Assembly: GCF_007570825.1 (NCBI RefSeq)
Contig: NZ_SUNB01000002.1
Span: forward strand, 434,001 to 498,000
Length of the DNA stretch: 64,000 nt
Reading direction: 5' to 3'
From: Pleionea sediminis
Lineage (GTDB): Bacteria > Pseudomonadota > Gammaproteobacteria > Enterobacterales > Kangiellaceae
The position numbers were made by a program, and so were the translations under genes. Positions 1-8,910 of this stretch are shown here, in pieces (position 1 is the first letter of the stretch; every line of letters begins with the position of its first letter). The notes below the pieces were generated by a model. It was not told the origin of the DNA. It did not search any database and worked only from the letters and a program-made list of their open reading frames with translations.

Positions 1-1
1 T

Positions 2-553
2 GCTACGTTAGTTTCACTGAGTGAGGCTAGAAAAGCTATAGATACAAAAGCTGTCAGTCGAGTCGTCGATGCTTTAGCGCAAGCAAAGCGCATACTTTTT
101 TATGGTCTTGGCAGTTCGGGAGCTGTTGCCATCGATGCAGAAAATCGTTTTTTTCGGTTGGGAACACCTACCGCTGTATACGATGACATATTAAAGCAAA
201 GAATGGCGGCGGCGGCGGCCCAAAATGGCGATGTCTTCGTACTCTACTCCTACACTGGCCGAACAATTCCACTTATTGAAGCAGCGCAAACTGCAACGCA
301 AGCTGGAGCATTAGTAATTGGAATAACTAGCGCAGACTCACCACTAGCTAACATTTGTCATCTAGTGATCGAAGTTCCCGGCGACCAGGAAGACACCGAC
401 ATATACACGCCTATGACCTCACGAATTATTCATTTAACAATTACGGATGTTCTGGCAACAGGAGTGATGCTCAGACGAGGCCCTGTATTTCAGGAACATT
501 TACGACGCATCAAAGAATCCGTCAAAGAAACTCGTTTACCAAAAAACCATTGA
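2..553 (+). CDS. hexR: HexR-like RpiR-family transcriptional regulator, C-terminal part (5' end outside window)
   Basis: The frame is open from base 2, so this is the 3' part of a longer gene. The visible 183 residues form a SIS sugar-phosphate-binding domain, with a GLGSSG phosphate loop near the start, a second loop around SYTGRT and the EDTDIYTPM stretch typical of HexR. The N-terminal RpiR helix-turn-helix lies outside the window. HexR proteins sense 2-keto-3-deoxy-6-phosphogluconate and control central carbon genes (zwf, edd, eda, gapA) in gammaproteobacteria. The next gene converges on it 16 bp away. The HexR assignment rests on remembered similarity of the whole SIS region; another RpiR-family member is the alternative. 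Confidence 0.85.
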   Translation, partial: ATLVSLSEARKAIDTKAVSRVVDALAQAKRILFYGLGSSGAVAIDAENRFFRLGTPTAVYDDILKQRMAAAAAQNGDVFVLYSYTGRTIPLIEAAQTATQAGALVIGITSADSPLANICHLVIEVPGDQEDTDIYTPMTSRIIHLTITDVLATGVMLRRGPVFQEHLRRIKESVKETRLPKNH

Positions 554-569
554 CGTTAGTAAAAGTCAA

Positions 570-1265
570 TTAATCAAATTGTTTAGACACACTAAAGGTC
601 ACCTCATAATTACGAGCTATATCTCCATCATCACGTTCAAGATTAAATAAATTAACCCCTAATAAGTTATTATCATTACGCGGAGTACTTCTTAACGCGA
701 GTCGAAACAAAGCCGGGGAATTATCTTTGTATCGATTATATTCTTCACCATTAAGACTGGCTATTTTATAATATTGCCGAGGCTGGACATTAAAAAAAGA
801 GTCTTGCTGACTATAGCTAATTTCGGGCTGCCAAAATATTTTCTCACTGCTGTCCGCATATTGATTAAAGCCCAGGTTAATATTGGACTTATCCGAAATT
901 CGATATCTAAAATCTATTGAATATGTGTTTTCGCTTTTGGATTCTGCGTGAAACGTAAAGTTTTTCGTTATATCTTTTGATGCTAGATTAGCTGAAAAAG
1001 CGACAGGATCTGACGCCATACAATAGGAGGCAGGAACAACCGCCATAAGAATGCTGGCAATAAATCGCAGTACCTTTTGCCTTCGCAGCAAATATTTAAG
1101 CTGTCTTCGTCTAATAAATCCCAAGGCCAAAAGAGCTTGTCCGATAGCTATCTTGTAATTTCGATGGTAGGCAAGTGCTTGATGAAGTTGCTCAGAAGAA
1201 ATCTTACCAGACTCTACTAACATGTCGCCAAGACGAAAATCTCGGCCGCTCACAAAGTCATTCAT
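570..1265 (-). CDS. Unknown membrane protein with GspE/MshEN-like N-terminal region
   Basis: 231 residues. Residues about 10-60 read like the N-terminal domain of type II secretion/type IV pilus ATPases (RLGDMLVESGKISSEQLHQAL and a following ALGFIRRRQL), a fold that in MshE binds c-di-GMP. Residues about 66-85 are hydrophobic and end in ASYCMAS, which could be a membrane anchor or internal signal. The remaining ~145 residues alternate polar and hydrophobic positions and end in FSVSKQFD, resembling an outer-membrane beta-strand protein. No ATPase domain follows. The start is an ATG with a weak upstream AAGA. It has no operon partner: it converges with hexR and is 336 bp from the next gene. Function is unknown. 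Confidence 0.6.
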   Translation of the reverse strand: MNDFVSGRDFRLGDMLVESGKISSEQLHQALAYHRNYKIAIGQALLALGFIRRRQLKYLLRRQKVLRFIASILMAVVPASYCMASDPVAFSANLASKDITKNFTFHAESKSENTYSIDFRYRISDKSNINLGFNQYADSSEKIFWQPEISYSQQDSFFNVQPRQYYKIASLNGEEYNRYKDNSPALFRLALRSTPRNDNNLLGVNLFNLERDDGDIARNYEVTFSVSKQFD

Positions 1266-1601
1266 TGGTCTTACTCACTGTACTGGTCCATGTACGGCTT
1301 ATAATCAAGCCAAACTGTTTACAACTCAGTCATTAGTCTTTGAGATTAAGATATTTTGAAAGAAATTACCAAACATTATTAACTATACAATAAGATATTC
1401 TAAACAAGCACCGTGGCTATGATTAAGTATTATATTTATTGTATTAACGCTCCCAGAGTGGATAACTACCTCTTCTATTTTCAGGTCATCAATGCCGGTG
1501 TTTAACTTTACTAAGAGTCTTAATAACCTTTAGAAAGACCAAATAAGGAGAAAAGCCCGAGAATCGAGCTTTTCTATAAACTAGAATTAACGAATTAGTA
1601 T
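1266..1601. other. Intergenic stretch, no gene seen
   Basis: 336 bp of AT-rich DNA between two minus-strand genes. It should hold the promoter of the unknown membrane protein on one side and, on the other, the terminator of the ABC operon listed separately. I see no coding frame or RNA gene. Confidence 0.5.
1549..1575 (-). terminator. Hairpin after the ABC/DUF4340 operon
   Basis: AGAAAAGC and GCTTTTCT form an 8-bp stem, extended by CGA/TCG across one mismatch around a GAA loop. It lies 27 bp past the stop of the DUF4340 gene. On the minus strand the U-rich arm is inside the stem, so it is a plausible but imperfect rho-independent terminator. Confidence 0.45.
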
Positions 1602-2699
1602 TTAAGGTTGTAATGACTTTTCAGTATCTTTTTGAGAATGTCGCTCGGAACTAGTCGATTGGGCTGAAGCCTCGCTATGTTTTCTTTCGGTACTGAACTC
1701 ATTACCCTTGTTAATTGACTCCTCGGCCAGTTCTTCATTAGATGCAATCAAGTCCGATACTTTTGCTTCTGTCAAAGTTGTTTGAGCCATAGAATTTGTT
1801 TGAAAAACCAATTCGTTATCGGATCGCTTCACATAATACGTCCCATCTTTCTCAACAAACTGAAACTGGTAAGGCTGCTCGTTAACAACATTTACTTCGA
1901 CAGCTTTATCGAAAGAAATATCTTCTTCAGCAACTGACAGGACAGACAAATTTTCAATTGTACGTACGAGTCTCTCGACTTCTTCTTTATTAAGCTTCCA
2001 GTCATTGGTCAATGGAGTCTCCACCGGTTCCTTTCCTAATTTCGAACTGGCTGATTTATCCTTGTTCAAGTGGGCGGCAAGCTCACTTTGATTCGGCTCC
2101 ACCAGCTCCCACTCTTCGCCGTTTTGTTGTAGCTTGATATCTTTGATCTTGAGTGAAGTAACTCCTTTTAGCGCAAGCAAAGACTTATCGAGCCACTGCT
2201 TTTTGTCGCTGGGAAACTCATAAGAATTTAACGGCAATGCATAAACTTCATCACGATTACCAGGTCGGACATGCACTTTTTTAAAGCCCGGAGAGCTACC
2301 CAAAAAAAGATCGCCTACTTTTTCATCGCCACTATACAGCTCGAGTCGTCTTTGATAGACCTCTTCTGTCACCTTAAAACGCTCATGGCTATGGTTCGTT
2401 GTCGTTACCGGCCAATCCGTTTTCAATGATGCCAACTTATTTAAAGCAACACTAAGCTTATTGTCGTTAGCCGGCAAGGATTTCCATTCCGGCAATACCC
2501 AATGATCGTCAACTTTTTTTAAAGTGACTGATGCTTCACCATCGGTAATAACCAACTTATCAATCGACTCCTTGGAGACTTTAAGTAACGGCTCTACTTG
2601 GAAAGAGTCGCCTTTCGACTGTTCTCCCCATAGTAAACTTAAGACGACTATCGCTTGTACGATAAGAAGACCGACAAGCCAATGTATTAATCGATTCAT
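1602..2699 (-). CDS. DUF4340 domain protein, partner of the GldFG-type ABC transporter
   Basis: 365 residues. One N-terminal membrane segment (about residues 7-24) is followed by an extracytoplasmic DUF4340-type region with repeated strands such as KLVITDGEASVTLKK and DLFLGSSPGFKKVHVRPG. The last ~35 residues are Ser/Glu/His-rich and probably disordered. A strong GAGGAGG site precedes the ATG. It follows the permease/GldG fusion by 10 bp, so it is the last gene of a three-gene operon. DUF4340 proteins recur next to gldG-like genes in many bacteria, but their molecular role is not established. Confidence 0.8.
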   Translation of the reverse strand: MNRLIHWLVGLLIVQAIVVLSLLWGEQSKGDSFQVEPLLKVSKESIDKLVITDGEASVTLKKVDDHWVLPEWKSLPANDNKLSVALNKLASLKTDWPVTTTNHSHERFKVTEEVYQRRLELYSGDEKVGDLFLGSSPGFKKVHVRPGNRDEVYALPLNSYEFPSDKKQWLDKSLLALKGVTSLKIKDIKLQQNGEEWELVEPNQSELAAHLNKDKSASSKLGKEPVETPLTNDWKLNKEEVERLVRTIENLSVLSVAEEDISFDKAVEVNVVNEQPYQFQFVEKDGTYYVKRSDNELVFQTNSMAQTTLTEAKVSDLIASNEELAEESINKGNEFSTERKHSEASAQSTSSERHSQKDTEKSLQP

Positions 2700-2709
2700 T
2701 TTTGCCTCC

Positions 2710-5649
2710 TCAACTTACAAACTGTTCAACATAGTGTTTCTGTTTTGTGTAACGTCTACGACTCACAATAAGGCCTATGAGTCCCAATGAGATAAGCGCC
2801 AAGCCATAGTTTAAGTATTCCCAGAACATTTGAGCCGACTGTTCCATTGGTGGTAAGGTTTTATTGAAGTGACTTCGAGATCGAATACTTAACAAGCCTG
2901 CATCTTCTAGAGACCAATCCACGGTATTCGCGAGCATTTGCACTGTGTTCAGGTACTCACTTTGTTGTGCACTTCCCAATAACTGCAAAACACGGTCACT
3001 TAAAAAGTCATTCGAACTAAACAGAATAATTCGTGCCGACTCTGGCGAGCGTTTTATGACTGAACTCACTGTTAAAGTACTTTCAGGGTCCGGCTCAGCT
3101 GCAGAATTACCAGCAGTCATCGAGTCGTTATCTTCTATAGATACGCTATCCAAACTGTCACTTTCCTTGTCTTTTATACCTTCAATTAAAGGTGATTTTT
3201 TATCAGAAAAATAAGAATCAAAGACGCCTTGATTAATGACACCAACCAATCGACGTGCTTGCTCACCTTGAGTCGTAAAGCCACTATTTTCTACCGCATC
3301 CAACTTGGGTGACACATCCAGATTGGAAGAAACCCAAGATTGATCCGATGTTTCTAGTAAAGGCGTTATGACTTTGCTCTCATCCACACTCACTTTAATT
3401 GGTGAACTCCACGGCATAGTGACTTGCGGTAACTCAGAAGTTATCAAGTTATCCTGATTTAAACCCTGCCCCCGAATATCCGGAAAGAAAGGATAATCAA
3501 ACATTCTCATCTCTTGAACTTGATAACCTCCCACATTTCGAGAAATAGGGATTGGAAATGACGCGTTATTGGGATCCAGAATAACAGACTCTTCAACGGT
3601 CAGCCCATGATGCTGCAGCCATTGACTTAACCCACTTGTATGTTTTTGCAAAGTCAAGCTACGTTGCGAAAGGCTTGACTTGAAAGGCGAAGTTGCCGCA
3701 ATAACGGTTCCTCCTTTCATCAAAAATTGATCAATAGCGAACACCGATTTTTCATCCAAAGTTTCAGGTGCTACAACCAACAAAATATCGGCTTCACCAG
3801 AAACAGAGCCATCAGATATATCTTCACGCATAACATTCAGCTCTTCGTTTAACGCCTGTTCAAGCTGATTGAACGTCGTATTTGACGCTCCATAAGGAGA
3901 ATAGGCAGGCCCTTGCTCCGGCGCTACTAAGGCTACTGTTTTTGTGAATCCGCTGGCAAACCGCTTTATTCCAGCTTCTAGATTTTTTTCAAAGCTACTC
4001 TTAGTCATATCAGCTAACGGAATTTGAACTATCTGTTCGCCCTTTTCTAACGTCATGTAGAAGTAGAAACGATCATCGCTGAACAAATTTGCCGACATCG
4101 GTTGAAAACCATAATTCTCTGCAATGTCTAAAGCAACTTCTCCATTATTAGCTTCCGGGTCAATCGTTTCATAAGAAAACTGGCCTTTCGCTAAGCGCAC
4201 TGTATCATCTAAAACCTCAGCAACACTTTGCTTAAAATCTTTGAGTTGCTCCGGCAACGAGTTGTCATCGGAAACATAAAGTGTAAATCGCATGTCGCCA
4301 TTAACTGTCGCAAATAAATTGCCCGATGATTGAAATTCATTGAGCACGGACTTAATCGCTCGAGTCATATCATGTTCAGGATTTCGTAACTGAACATCAA
4401 TATCAGATTCTCCAGTTGCTTTAACCTCAATTAGATCTCTAAAACCGAGAACCTTGTATTGGTCTCCGTATTGAACGAGAACATTAAAATAGGAACTGAC
4501 AATAGAAGACTGATATCGATCAGCCACCTGGAAAGGAACCGGGCGTATGTTATATTTCTCATTCGCTTCTTTTTCAATCTCAGGTTCTTTTTGCGGATCT
4601 ACTAACTCAACTCTAATTTTCCCATCACCAGCCACTTCATATTCTCGAATAAGATCTTTCAATTGTGGTACCAGAGGTGACAAAAGAGGGTGAGTCTTGT
4701 TACTGAAGTAACCACGAATAAGTAAAGGTTCTTGTAGACGATCAATGTAAGATTGAGTTGCTTCTGAAATAGAGTATTGATTGCCACGAGTAACATCGAT
4801 TCGCCAAGAATTTATCTGACCCATCCAGAAATTTGCGGCCAATGCATTCAAAATAAATAAAAACGTCGCTGATTGCCAATACCAATGTGATTGTCGCTTA
4901 CCTCGCGAAATCCATCTTTCTTTTTGTAAGCTGTATGTATTTAGCGACAAAAAAACAATAATTAAGCTGGCATAATAATATAGGTCGCTGACATCGATAA
5001 CCCCTCGTGTAATAGCATCAAATCGAGAACCACTTCCGATCATCCGCAACCAATCTCCTACCGAGTTCGAGAACAGGTTGGTTAGGGCCGGAGTACCCAA
5101 TAGATATAAAATGCCGCAAAGAACACTGGCACTCAATAAGCTAACAATTTGATTATTACTGCGTGCAGAAACGAACAAACCAATACTTATGTAAGCGGCC
5201 CCTAAAAGTAACGTCGCTAAGTAACCTGCCCAAACAGGTCCCCAGTCCAGGTCACCGAGCCAAGCGACGGTAAGAGGTAGTGGTAAAGTAACGGCAAGTG
5301 CTAGAGTGAGTAAAAACATACAACCTAAAAACTTACCGACTACAAAATACCACAGAGGAATGGCCTGCGTTAACACATGCTCTAAAGTCCCAGAACGTCT
5401 TTCTTCACTCCAAAGTCGCATTGTAAGCGTTGCAGATAAAAATATAAGTAATACAGGCATCCACTCAAACAAAGGGCGAACATCGGCAATATTGCGCGAG
5501 AAAAATGCCTCCCCCCAAAAAAAGACAAAGAGAGTTATCGCCGAGAAGGTCGCTAGGAACAAATAAGCCGTGGGCGAAGCAAAAAATAAGGTAATTTCCT
5601 TGGATGCAATGCGTCCAATTGTCGACTTTCGATCATTTTTAGGCTGCAT
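2710..5649 (-). CDS. GldF-GldG fusion: ABC-2 permease joined to a GldG-like extracytoplasmic domain
   Basis: 979 residues. Residues about 20-240 carry the ABC-2 permease (roughly six membrane segments, LWSEERRSGTLEHVLTQ loop). A further membrane segment near 260 leads into a long GldG-like region (ABC_transp_aux type: RGYFSNKTHPLLSPLVPQL, VELVDPQKEPE, FLMKGGTVIAATSPF). The protein ends with a membrane helix near 950 and a basic tail. Residues about 813-863 are an acidic, serine-rich linker, probably a lineage-specific insertion. The ATG overlaps the end of the ATPase gene by 11 bp, indicating translational coupling. In Bacteroidetes GldF and GldG are separate and needed for gliding; the substrate of proteobacterial fused versions is unknown. 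Confidence 0.85.
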   Translation of the reverse strand: MQPKNDRKSTIGRIASKEITLFFASPTAYLFLATFSAITLFVFFWGEAFFSRNIADVRPLFEWMPVLLIFLSATLTMRLWSEERRSGTLEHVLTQAIPLWYFVVGKFLGCMFLLTLALAVTLPLPLTVAWLGDLDWGPVWAGYLATLLLGAAYISIGLFVSARSNNQIVSLLSASVLCGILYLLGTPALTNLFSNSVGDWLRMIGSGSRFDAITRGVIDVSDLYYYASLIIVFLSLNTYSLQKERWISRGKRQSHWYWQSATFLFILNALAANFWMGQINSWRIDVTRGNQYSISEATQSYIDRLQEPLLIRGYFSNKTHPLLSPLVPQLKDLIREYEVAGDGKIRVELVDPQKEPEIEKEANEKYNIRPVPFQVADRYQSSIVSSYFNVLVQYGDQYKVLGFRDLIEVKATGESDIDVQLRNPEHDMTRAIKSVLNEFQSSGNLFATVNGDMRFTLYVSDDNSLPEQLKDFKQSVAEVLDDTVRLAKGQFSYETIDPEANNGEVALDIAENYGFQPMSANLFSDDRFYFYMTLEKGEQIVQIPLADMTKSSFEKNLEAGIKRFASGFTKTVALVAPEQGPAYSPYGASNTTFNQLEQALNEELNVMREDISDGSVSGEADILLVVAPETLDEKSVFAIDQFLMKGGTVIAATSPFKSSLSQRSLTLQKHTSGLSQWLQHHGLTVEESVILDPNNASFPIPISRNVGGYQVQEMRMFDYPFFPDIRGQGLNQDNLITSELPQVTMPWSSPIKVSVDESKVITPLLETSDQSWVSSNLDVSPKLDAVENSGFTTQGEQARRLVGVINQGVFDSYFSDKKSPLIEGIKDKESDSLDSVSIEDNDSMTAGNSAAEPDPESTLTVSSVIKRSPESARIILFSSNDFLSDRVLQLLGSAQQSEYLNTVQMLANTVDWSLEDAGLLSIRSRSHFNKTLPPMEQSAQMFWEYLNYGLALISLGLIGLIVSRRRYTKQKHYVEQFVS

Positions 5650-6613
5650 TTTTTAGTCCTCCATTATTTAGCTCTTTATGGCTTAAAGAATGCTCAGACA
5701 CTTGCTTAAACAACGACTCTAAATTACGTTCTTCAGATCTCAACTCGTACAATTCAGCTCCCATTTCAATTATTCTTTTCGCAATAGTTGCTCGTACTTT
5801 TCTTTGTTCTACTTCATTCTTCAGACCAACCCAAAGCGCCGAATCACCTTCCTTAGAGCTCTGTTCAATTTCGACATTAGCCACTCCCTCAATTGACGCT
5901 AAAGACTGCGCTTGTTGTTCATTAAGCGAGGTTTTAATCCAAACTCGATTACTATTTTTTAACGCATGAAGCTCTTCATCAACAACGAGCTGTCCTTGAC
6001 CAAGAATGATCACGCGCGAACATAGAGCCTCAACTTCTTGCATGATGTGCGTAGAAAGAATAACTGTTGCATCCTTTGCAATATCCCGAATTAACTGACG
6101 CATATGTTGCGTTTGCTCAGGGTCTAACCCATTCGTTGGTTCGTCTAGAATTAATAATTTAGGGCGACCCAAAATTGCTTGGGCAACCCCAACCCTTTGT
6201 TTGTAACCACGCGATAAAGTGGCTATTGGAGCCAGCAGTTTATCCATTAATTCAGTCGCGGATATTGCGCGTTTTACTTCATCACGCTTTTCTTCATCTG
6301 AGAGGCCTTTAAGGTTCGCAGCGTAATCCAAATAATCTGCTACTGTCATTTCAGGATATATAGGCAAATTTTCGGGAAGATAGCCCAAGGAAGCTTGAAC
6401 CTTTCTTGGCTCTTTTGCTAAATCAATACCATCTAAGTGAACACTCCCATGGTCGGGTTCAAGAAAACCACTAAGCATTTTCATAATGGTTGTTTTTCCG
6501 GCTCCGTTATGCCCCAAGAGCCCAACAATTTCACCTTTTCCGATAGTAAAACTCACATTTTCAACAGCGGTAAAGTCATCATACCGTCGCATTAAATCAC
6601 AAACCTCAAGCAT
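5639..6613 (-). CDS. ABC transporter ATP-binding protein, GldA-like
   Basis: 324 residues from the ATG chosen here. AGGAGG lies 6 bp upstream, which favours this start over the in-frame TTG at 6634. It has the Walker A GHNGAGKTT, Q-loop region LGYLPENLPIYPEMT, an LSRGYKQRVG signature, Walker B LLILDEPTNGLDP and the switch histidine in LSTHIMQEVE. The C-terminal ~100 residues are the extension usual for ABC-2 exporters. It is the first gene of the operon with the permease/GldG fusion and the DUF4340 protein, and should energise that complex at the inner membrane. Confidence 0.92.
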   Translation of the reverse strand: MLEVCDLMRRYDDFTAVENVSFTIGKGEIVGLLGHNGAGKTTIMKMLSGFLEPDHGSVHLDGIDLAKEPRKVQASLGYLPENLPIYPEMTVADYLDYAANLKGLSDEEKRDEVKRAISATELMDKLLAPIATLSRGYKQRVGVAQAILGRPKLLILDEPTNGLDPEQTQHMRQLIRDIAKDATVILSTHIMQEVEALCSRVIILGQGQLVVDEELHALKNSNRVWIKTSLNEQQAQSLASIEGVANVEIEQSSKEGDSALWVGLKNEVEQRKVRATIAKRIIEMGAELYELRSEERNLESLFKQVSEHSLSHKELNNGGLKNAA

Positions 6614-7524
6614 ACCTTTCCTCCTGTTACTCAAGATGGTTTGTATCTAACTTTACTTTGTTTCTTGAATTGGGCAGGAGAAATTTGCTTGCCACCGCGG
6701 GTTCGGAAAAGAAATGTCATCAAACGCCTCTAACCCTGCTGAGCTAACAGATAAGCCAGCTCCCAAAAAACAAAGCAATAACGATTGAACGGAAATTAAA
6801 TAGGGTCTTTCTACTATTTTTCAAGTCAAAAATCCAACAATTTTTTGACCAAATTACCACTCGATGAATAACACCAAATAACTACTCAAAAAAGTAGTTT
6901 AAAGAGTCCTTAATTCTCATCTTAACGGTAAGTAGAGCTACTGAGACAAACCATCTTCATTAGATAGAACTCTGATATAAGTCACTTAGTAAATTGTAAG
7001 GTATAAAAAATTAACAACACATTAGAATGTGAAAGACCGAGTCATCCAAATTTAGACTGCTTTCTTGCTATTTAACGTTTTCAACCTTGAGTTATAGTTT
7101 CTAAGAGATAAAAAGACAGGAAGCTTATTTAATAACCACCCATTGACCATGCAAACGGAGTAGATTTCTGTACTTTCGCCAAGGCCTCGTCCCGTGCCAA
7201 AGTCTACTTTTTCCCATTTTTCCTCCAAAATTTTGTGACTTTAATCTCACAATCAGAATTTTACCTTCATATTAATGTATGATAGGGAAATAATTCACTT
7301 TATATTAAGTTCAGGCTTCATTCAGTAAAACTCGATAAAATAGAAACTCGATAAGATTTCGGATAGGTAGAAAGCTTATTTTCTAATCCGACGAAGTCAG
7401 TTCATGTGACGTTTGTTTAACCAATACTTAGTACGCTAGAACAACTTTGATTTAAAAAAGAAATTGTATCGCCATAAAAAAAATAAACCGGCCGAAAAAT
7501 TAAAATAATAAATTGGAGAAAATA
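6614..7524. other. Long AT-rich non-coding region
   Basis: 911 bp without a convincing gene on either strand. It separates the minus-strand ABC operon from two plus-strand orphan genes, so it should carry two divergent promoters. Visible small structures: an inverted repeat AACTACT/AGTAGTT (6880-6886 and 6893-6899) and an 11-bp direct repeat aaactcgataa (7328-7338 and 7344-7354). None matches a known RNA that I recognise. Confidence 0.5.
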
Positions 7525-7743
7525 ATGAAATTTTGGGGAAATTTTATCTTCGCGTATATAAGCTCGAGAGTGATATTTAATCAGTTTGATTTTTACTATG
7601 ATATTTTTAATGAACCTCTCAATATTTCAAAGCTACTTATCGATGTCGGTGTCTTCATTTCCTTATACCTTGTTTCGGCTATCGTATTAGATAGGTTATT
7701 TCCAGAAAAAGAAGGTAAGTCACCATCCGAAATCGAAGTTTAG
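7525..7743 (+). CDS. Small hypothetical membrane protein
   Basis: 72 residues. The ATG at 7525 is preceded by GGAG at about 8 bp, so I prefer it to the in-frame TTG at 7513 that would contain this site. One clear membrane segment lies at about residues 40-58 (LIDVGVFISLYLVSAIVL); the first 15 residues are also hydrophobic. The tail is charged (FPEKEGKSPSEIEV). It precedes another orphan membrane gene by 25 bp and they may be co-transcribed. No family recognised. Confidence 0.55.
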   Translation: MKFWGNFIFAYISSRVIFNQFDFYYDIFNEPLNISKLLIDVGVFISLYLVSAIVLDRLFPEKEGKSPSEIEV

Positions 7744-7768
7744 CCGTCATTCAAAAGGTAAGTTTCCT

Positions 7769-8242
7769 ATGTATTTGTGGAAAATTAATAAACTTAAAGC
7801 AACCCTTGCATCAACAGGACTCAGCCAGAATAGCTGCTTCTACTACCTTCTAATTTGGGGTGTATCGATAGTGGGAGGCATGGAACTCATGGCGTATTAC
7901 CCTTATGAGACTATTAATATTTGGCGCCGAATAATAACAGCAGGCTATTTAATTGTCGCCATTGTCGGAACCTATTTGTTTTATCAAGCAAACGGAGGAA
8001 CCAACGGAAAAGATCTTTTCGATCGCTACATGAGTATTGGATTTGTTGTTTTTATTCGACTCATTCCAGTTATGTTTCTGCTTATTATTCTACTCTCTGT
8101 CTTTGTCGGAGTAACAGAAGGGTTTGATGAAAACTACATGAACAAAGCAGGCCCTGCCGAAGCTTTTATTACCCTATTTTGGATTTCATTTGTTTGGTAT
8201 CGAATGATTATCCATGTAAAAGATGTCGCCAACGCTAAATAA
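7769..8242 (+). CDS. Hypothetical four-helix membrane protein
   Basis: 157 residues with about four membrane segments (near residues 24-42, 53-70, 87-112 and 133-148). Charged residues cluster between the second and third (NGGTNGKDLFDRYMS). It follows the small membrane gene closely and converges on the minus-strand gene at 8322. I recognise no family or catalytic motif. Codon use looks similar to neighbouring genes. Confidence 0.6.
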   Translation: MYLWKINKLKATLASTGLSQNSCFYYLLIWGVSIVGGMELMAYYPYETINIWRRIITAGYLIVAIVGTYLFYQANGGTNGKDLFDRYMSIGFVVFIRLIPVMFLLIILLSVFVGVTEGFDENYMNKAGPAEAFITLFWISFVWYRMIIHVKDVANAK

Positions 8243-8261
8243 GTTTACCAAATTTAGAGCC

Positions 8262-8284
8262 AAGCCTCATATCAATTGAGGCTT
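8262..8284. terminator. Weak hairpin between convergent genes
   Basis: AAGCCTCA pairs with TGAGGCTT around a 7-base loop, 19 bp after the stop of the membrane gene. Neither side has a strong T tract, so termination is only suggested by its position between convergent genes. Confidence 0.3.
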
Positions 8285-8321
8285 ACTTTCACTCTGATAA
8301 AAACCAATAACGAAGAAAAAA

Positions 8322-8909
8322 TTAATGAACTCGAATCGACTCTACCCAGATTAATTCGCAAGCACCATCGCCGGTATCAGTACGAGATAGAGAACTTTGC
8401 CAGCGCCACCCATCAGCAGCATTAACTTTGACAAGCTTTCCTTTCAAAGAAATGACTTGTCCCTTTTTTACACGAGCTAGTTGACCTTTAATTTGGTTAT
8501 TCGCCGGTATGAGATGCATATTGGCACTACTACTGGAAATTTCATTACGTGGTATAGGCATATTATCTGAGCGCCAATAATACCAGCGATTACGTTGAGA
8601 AATATCAAAGTGTTGTAGAATACTCTCATCGGACATCCGTCCCCAACCTAGCGCAAAATCGACAGGCGATAAGTCGGCTTCCCTTCCAGAATAGTAATTT
8701 TCGCGAGACAAGACTTTTGCATTGATAGAAAAGTTGGCAAGCGGTGTGATGGTATAATCTTGATGCTTAAATCCGGAAGCATTGGAAAGGTTTGTTTGCA
8801 AGGGTTGTTTTGGAGCTCGAACTCCTGGACCATAAGTTATCTCAGGCTCTGGCCAAATCATAATCGCCACAATGCCTGCAGCGATTATCCATAGAATTTT
8901 ATTGAGCAT
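8322..8909 (-). CDS. Conserved hypothetical protein with N-terminal membrane anchor
   Basis: 195 residues from the ATG at 8909, which has AAGGAG 7 bp upstream; a longer frame reaches 8936 inside msrA but lacks such a site. Residues 4-18 form a membrane anchor (ILWIIAAGIVAIMIW). The body contains a Trp-rich middle (FALGWGRMSDESILQHF, RNRWYYW) and a C-terminal strand-rich part with GWRWQSSLSRTDTGDGACEL that looks like a conserved signature, probably a periplasmic SH3/OB-like fold. It follows msrA by 1 bp and so belongs to the LonB-msrA transcription unit. Function unknown. Confidence 0.65.
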   Translation of the reverse strand: MLNKILWIIAAGIVAIMIWPEPEITYGPGVRAPKQPLQTNLSNASGFKHQDYTITPLANFSINAKVLSRENYYSGREADLSPVDFALGWGRMSDESILQHFDISQRNRWYYWRSDNMPIPRNEISSSSANMHLIPANNQIKGQLARVKKGQVISLKGKLVKVNAADGWRWQSSLSRTDTGDGACELIWVESIRVH

Positions 8910-8910
8910 C

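Noticed and set aside
550-570. TTGAC/GTCAA inverted repeat after hexR
   Set aside because: Only 5-bp arms and no T tract; too weak to call a terminator, and no gene to regulate.
7328-7354. 11-bp direct repeat aaactcgataa as an insertion footprint
   Set aside because: Copies lie only 5 bp apart, with no element between them.
8294-8307. FNR-like sequence CTGATaaaaACCAA
   Set aside because: It lies between the ends of two convergent genes with no start codon downstream, and has two mismatches; probably chance.
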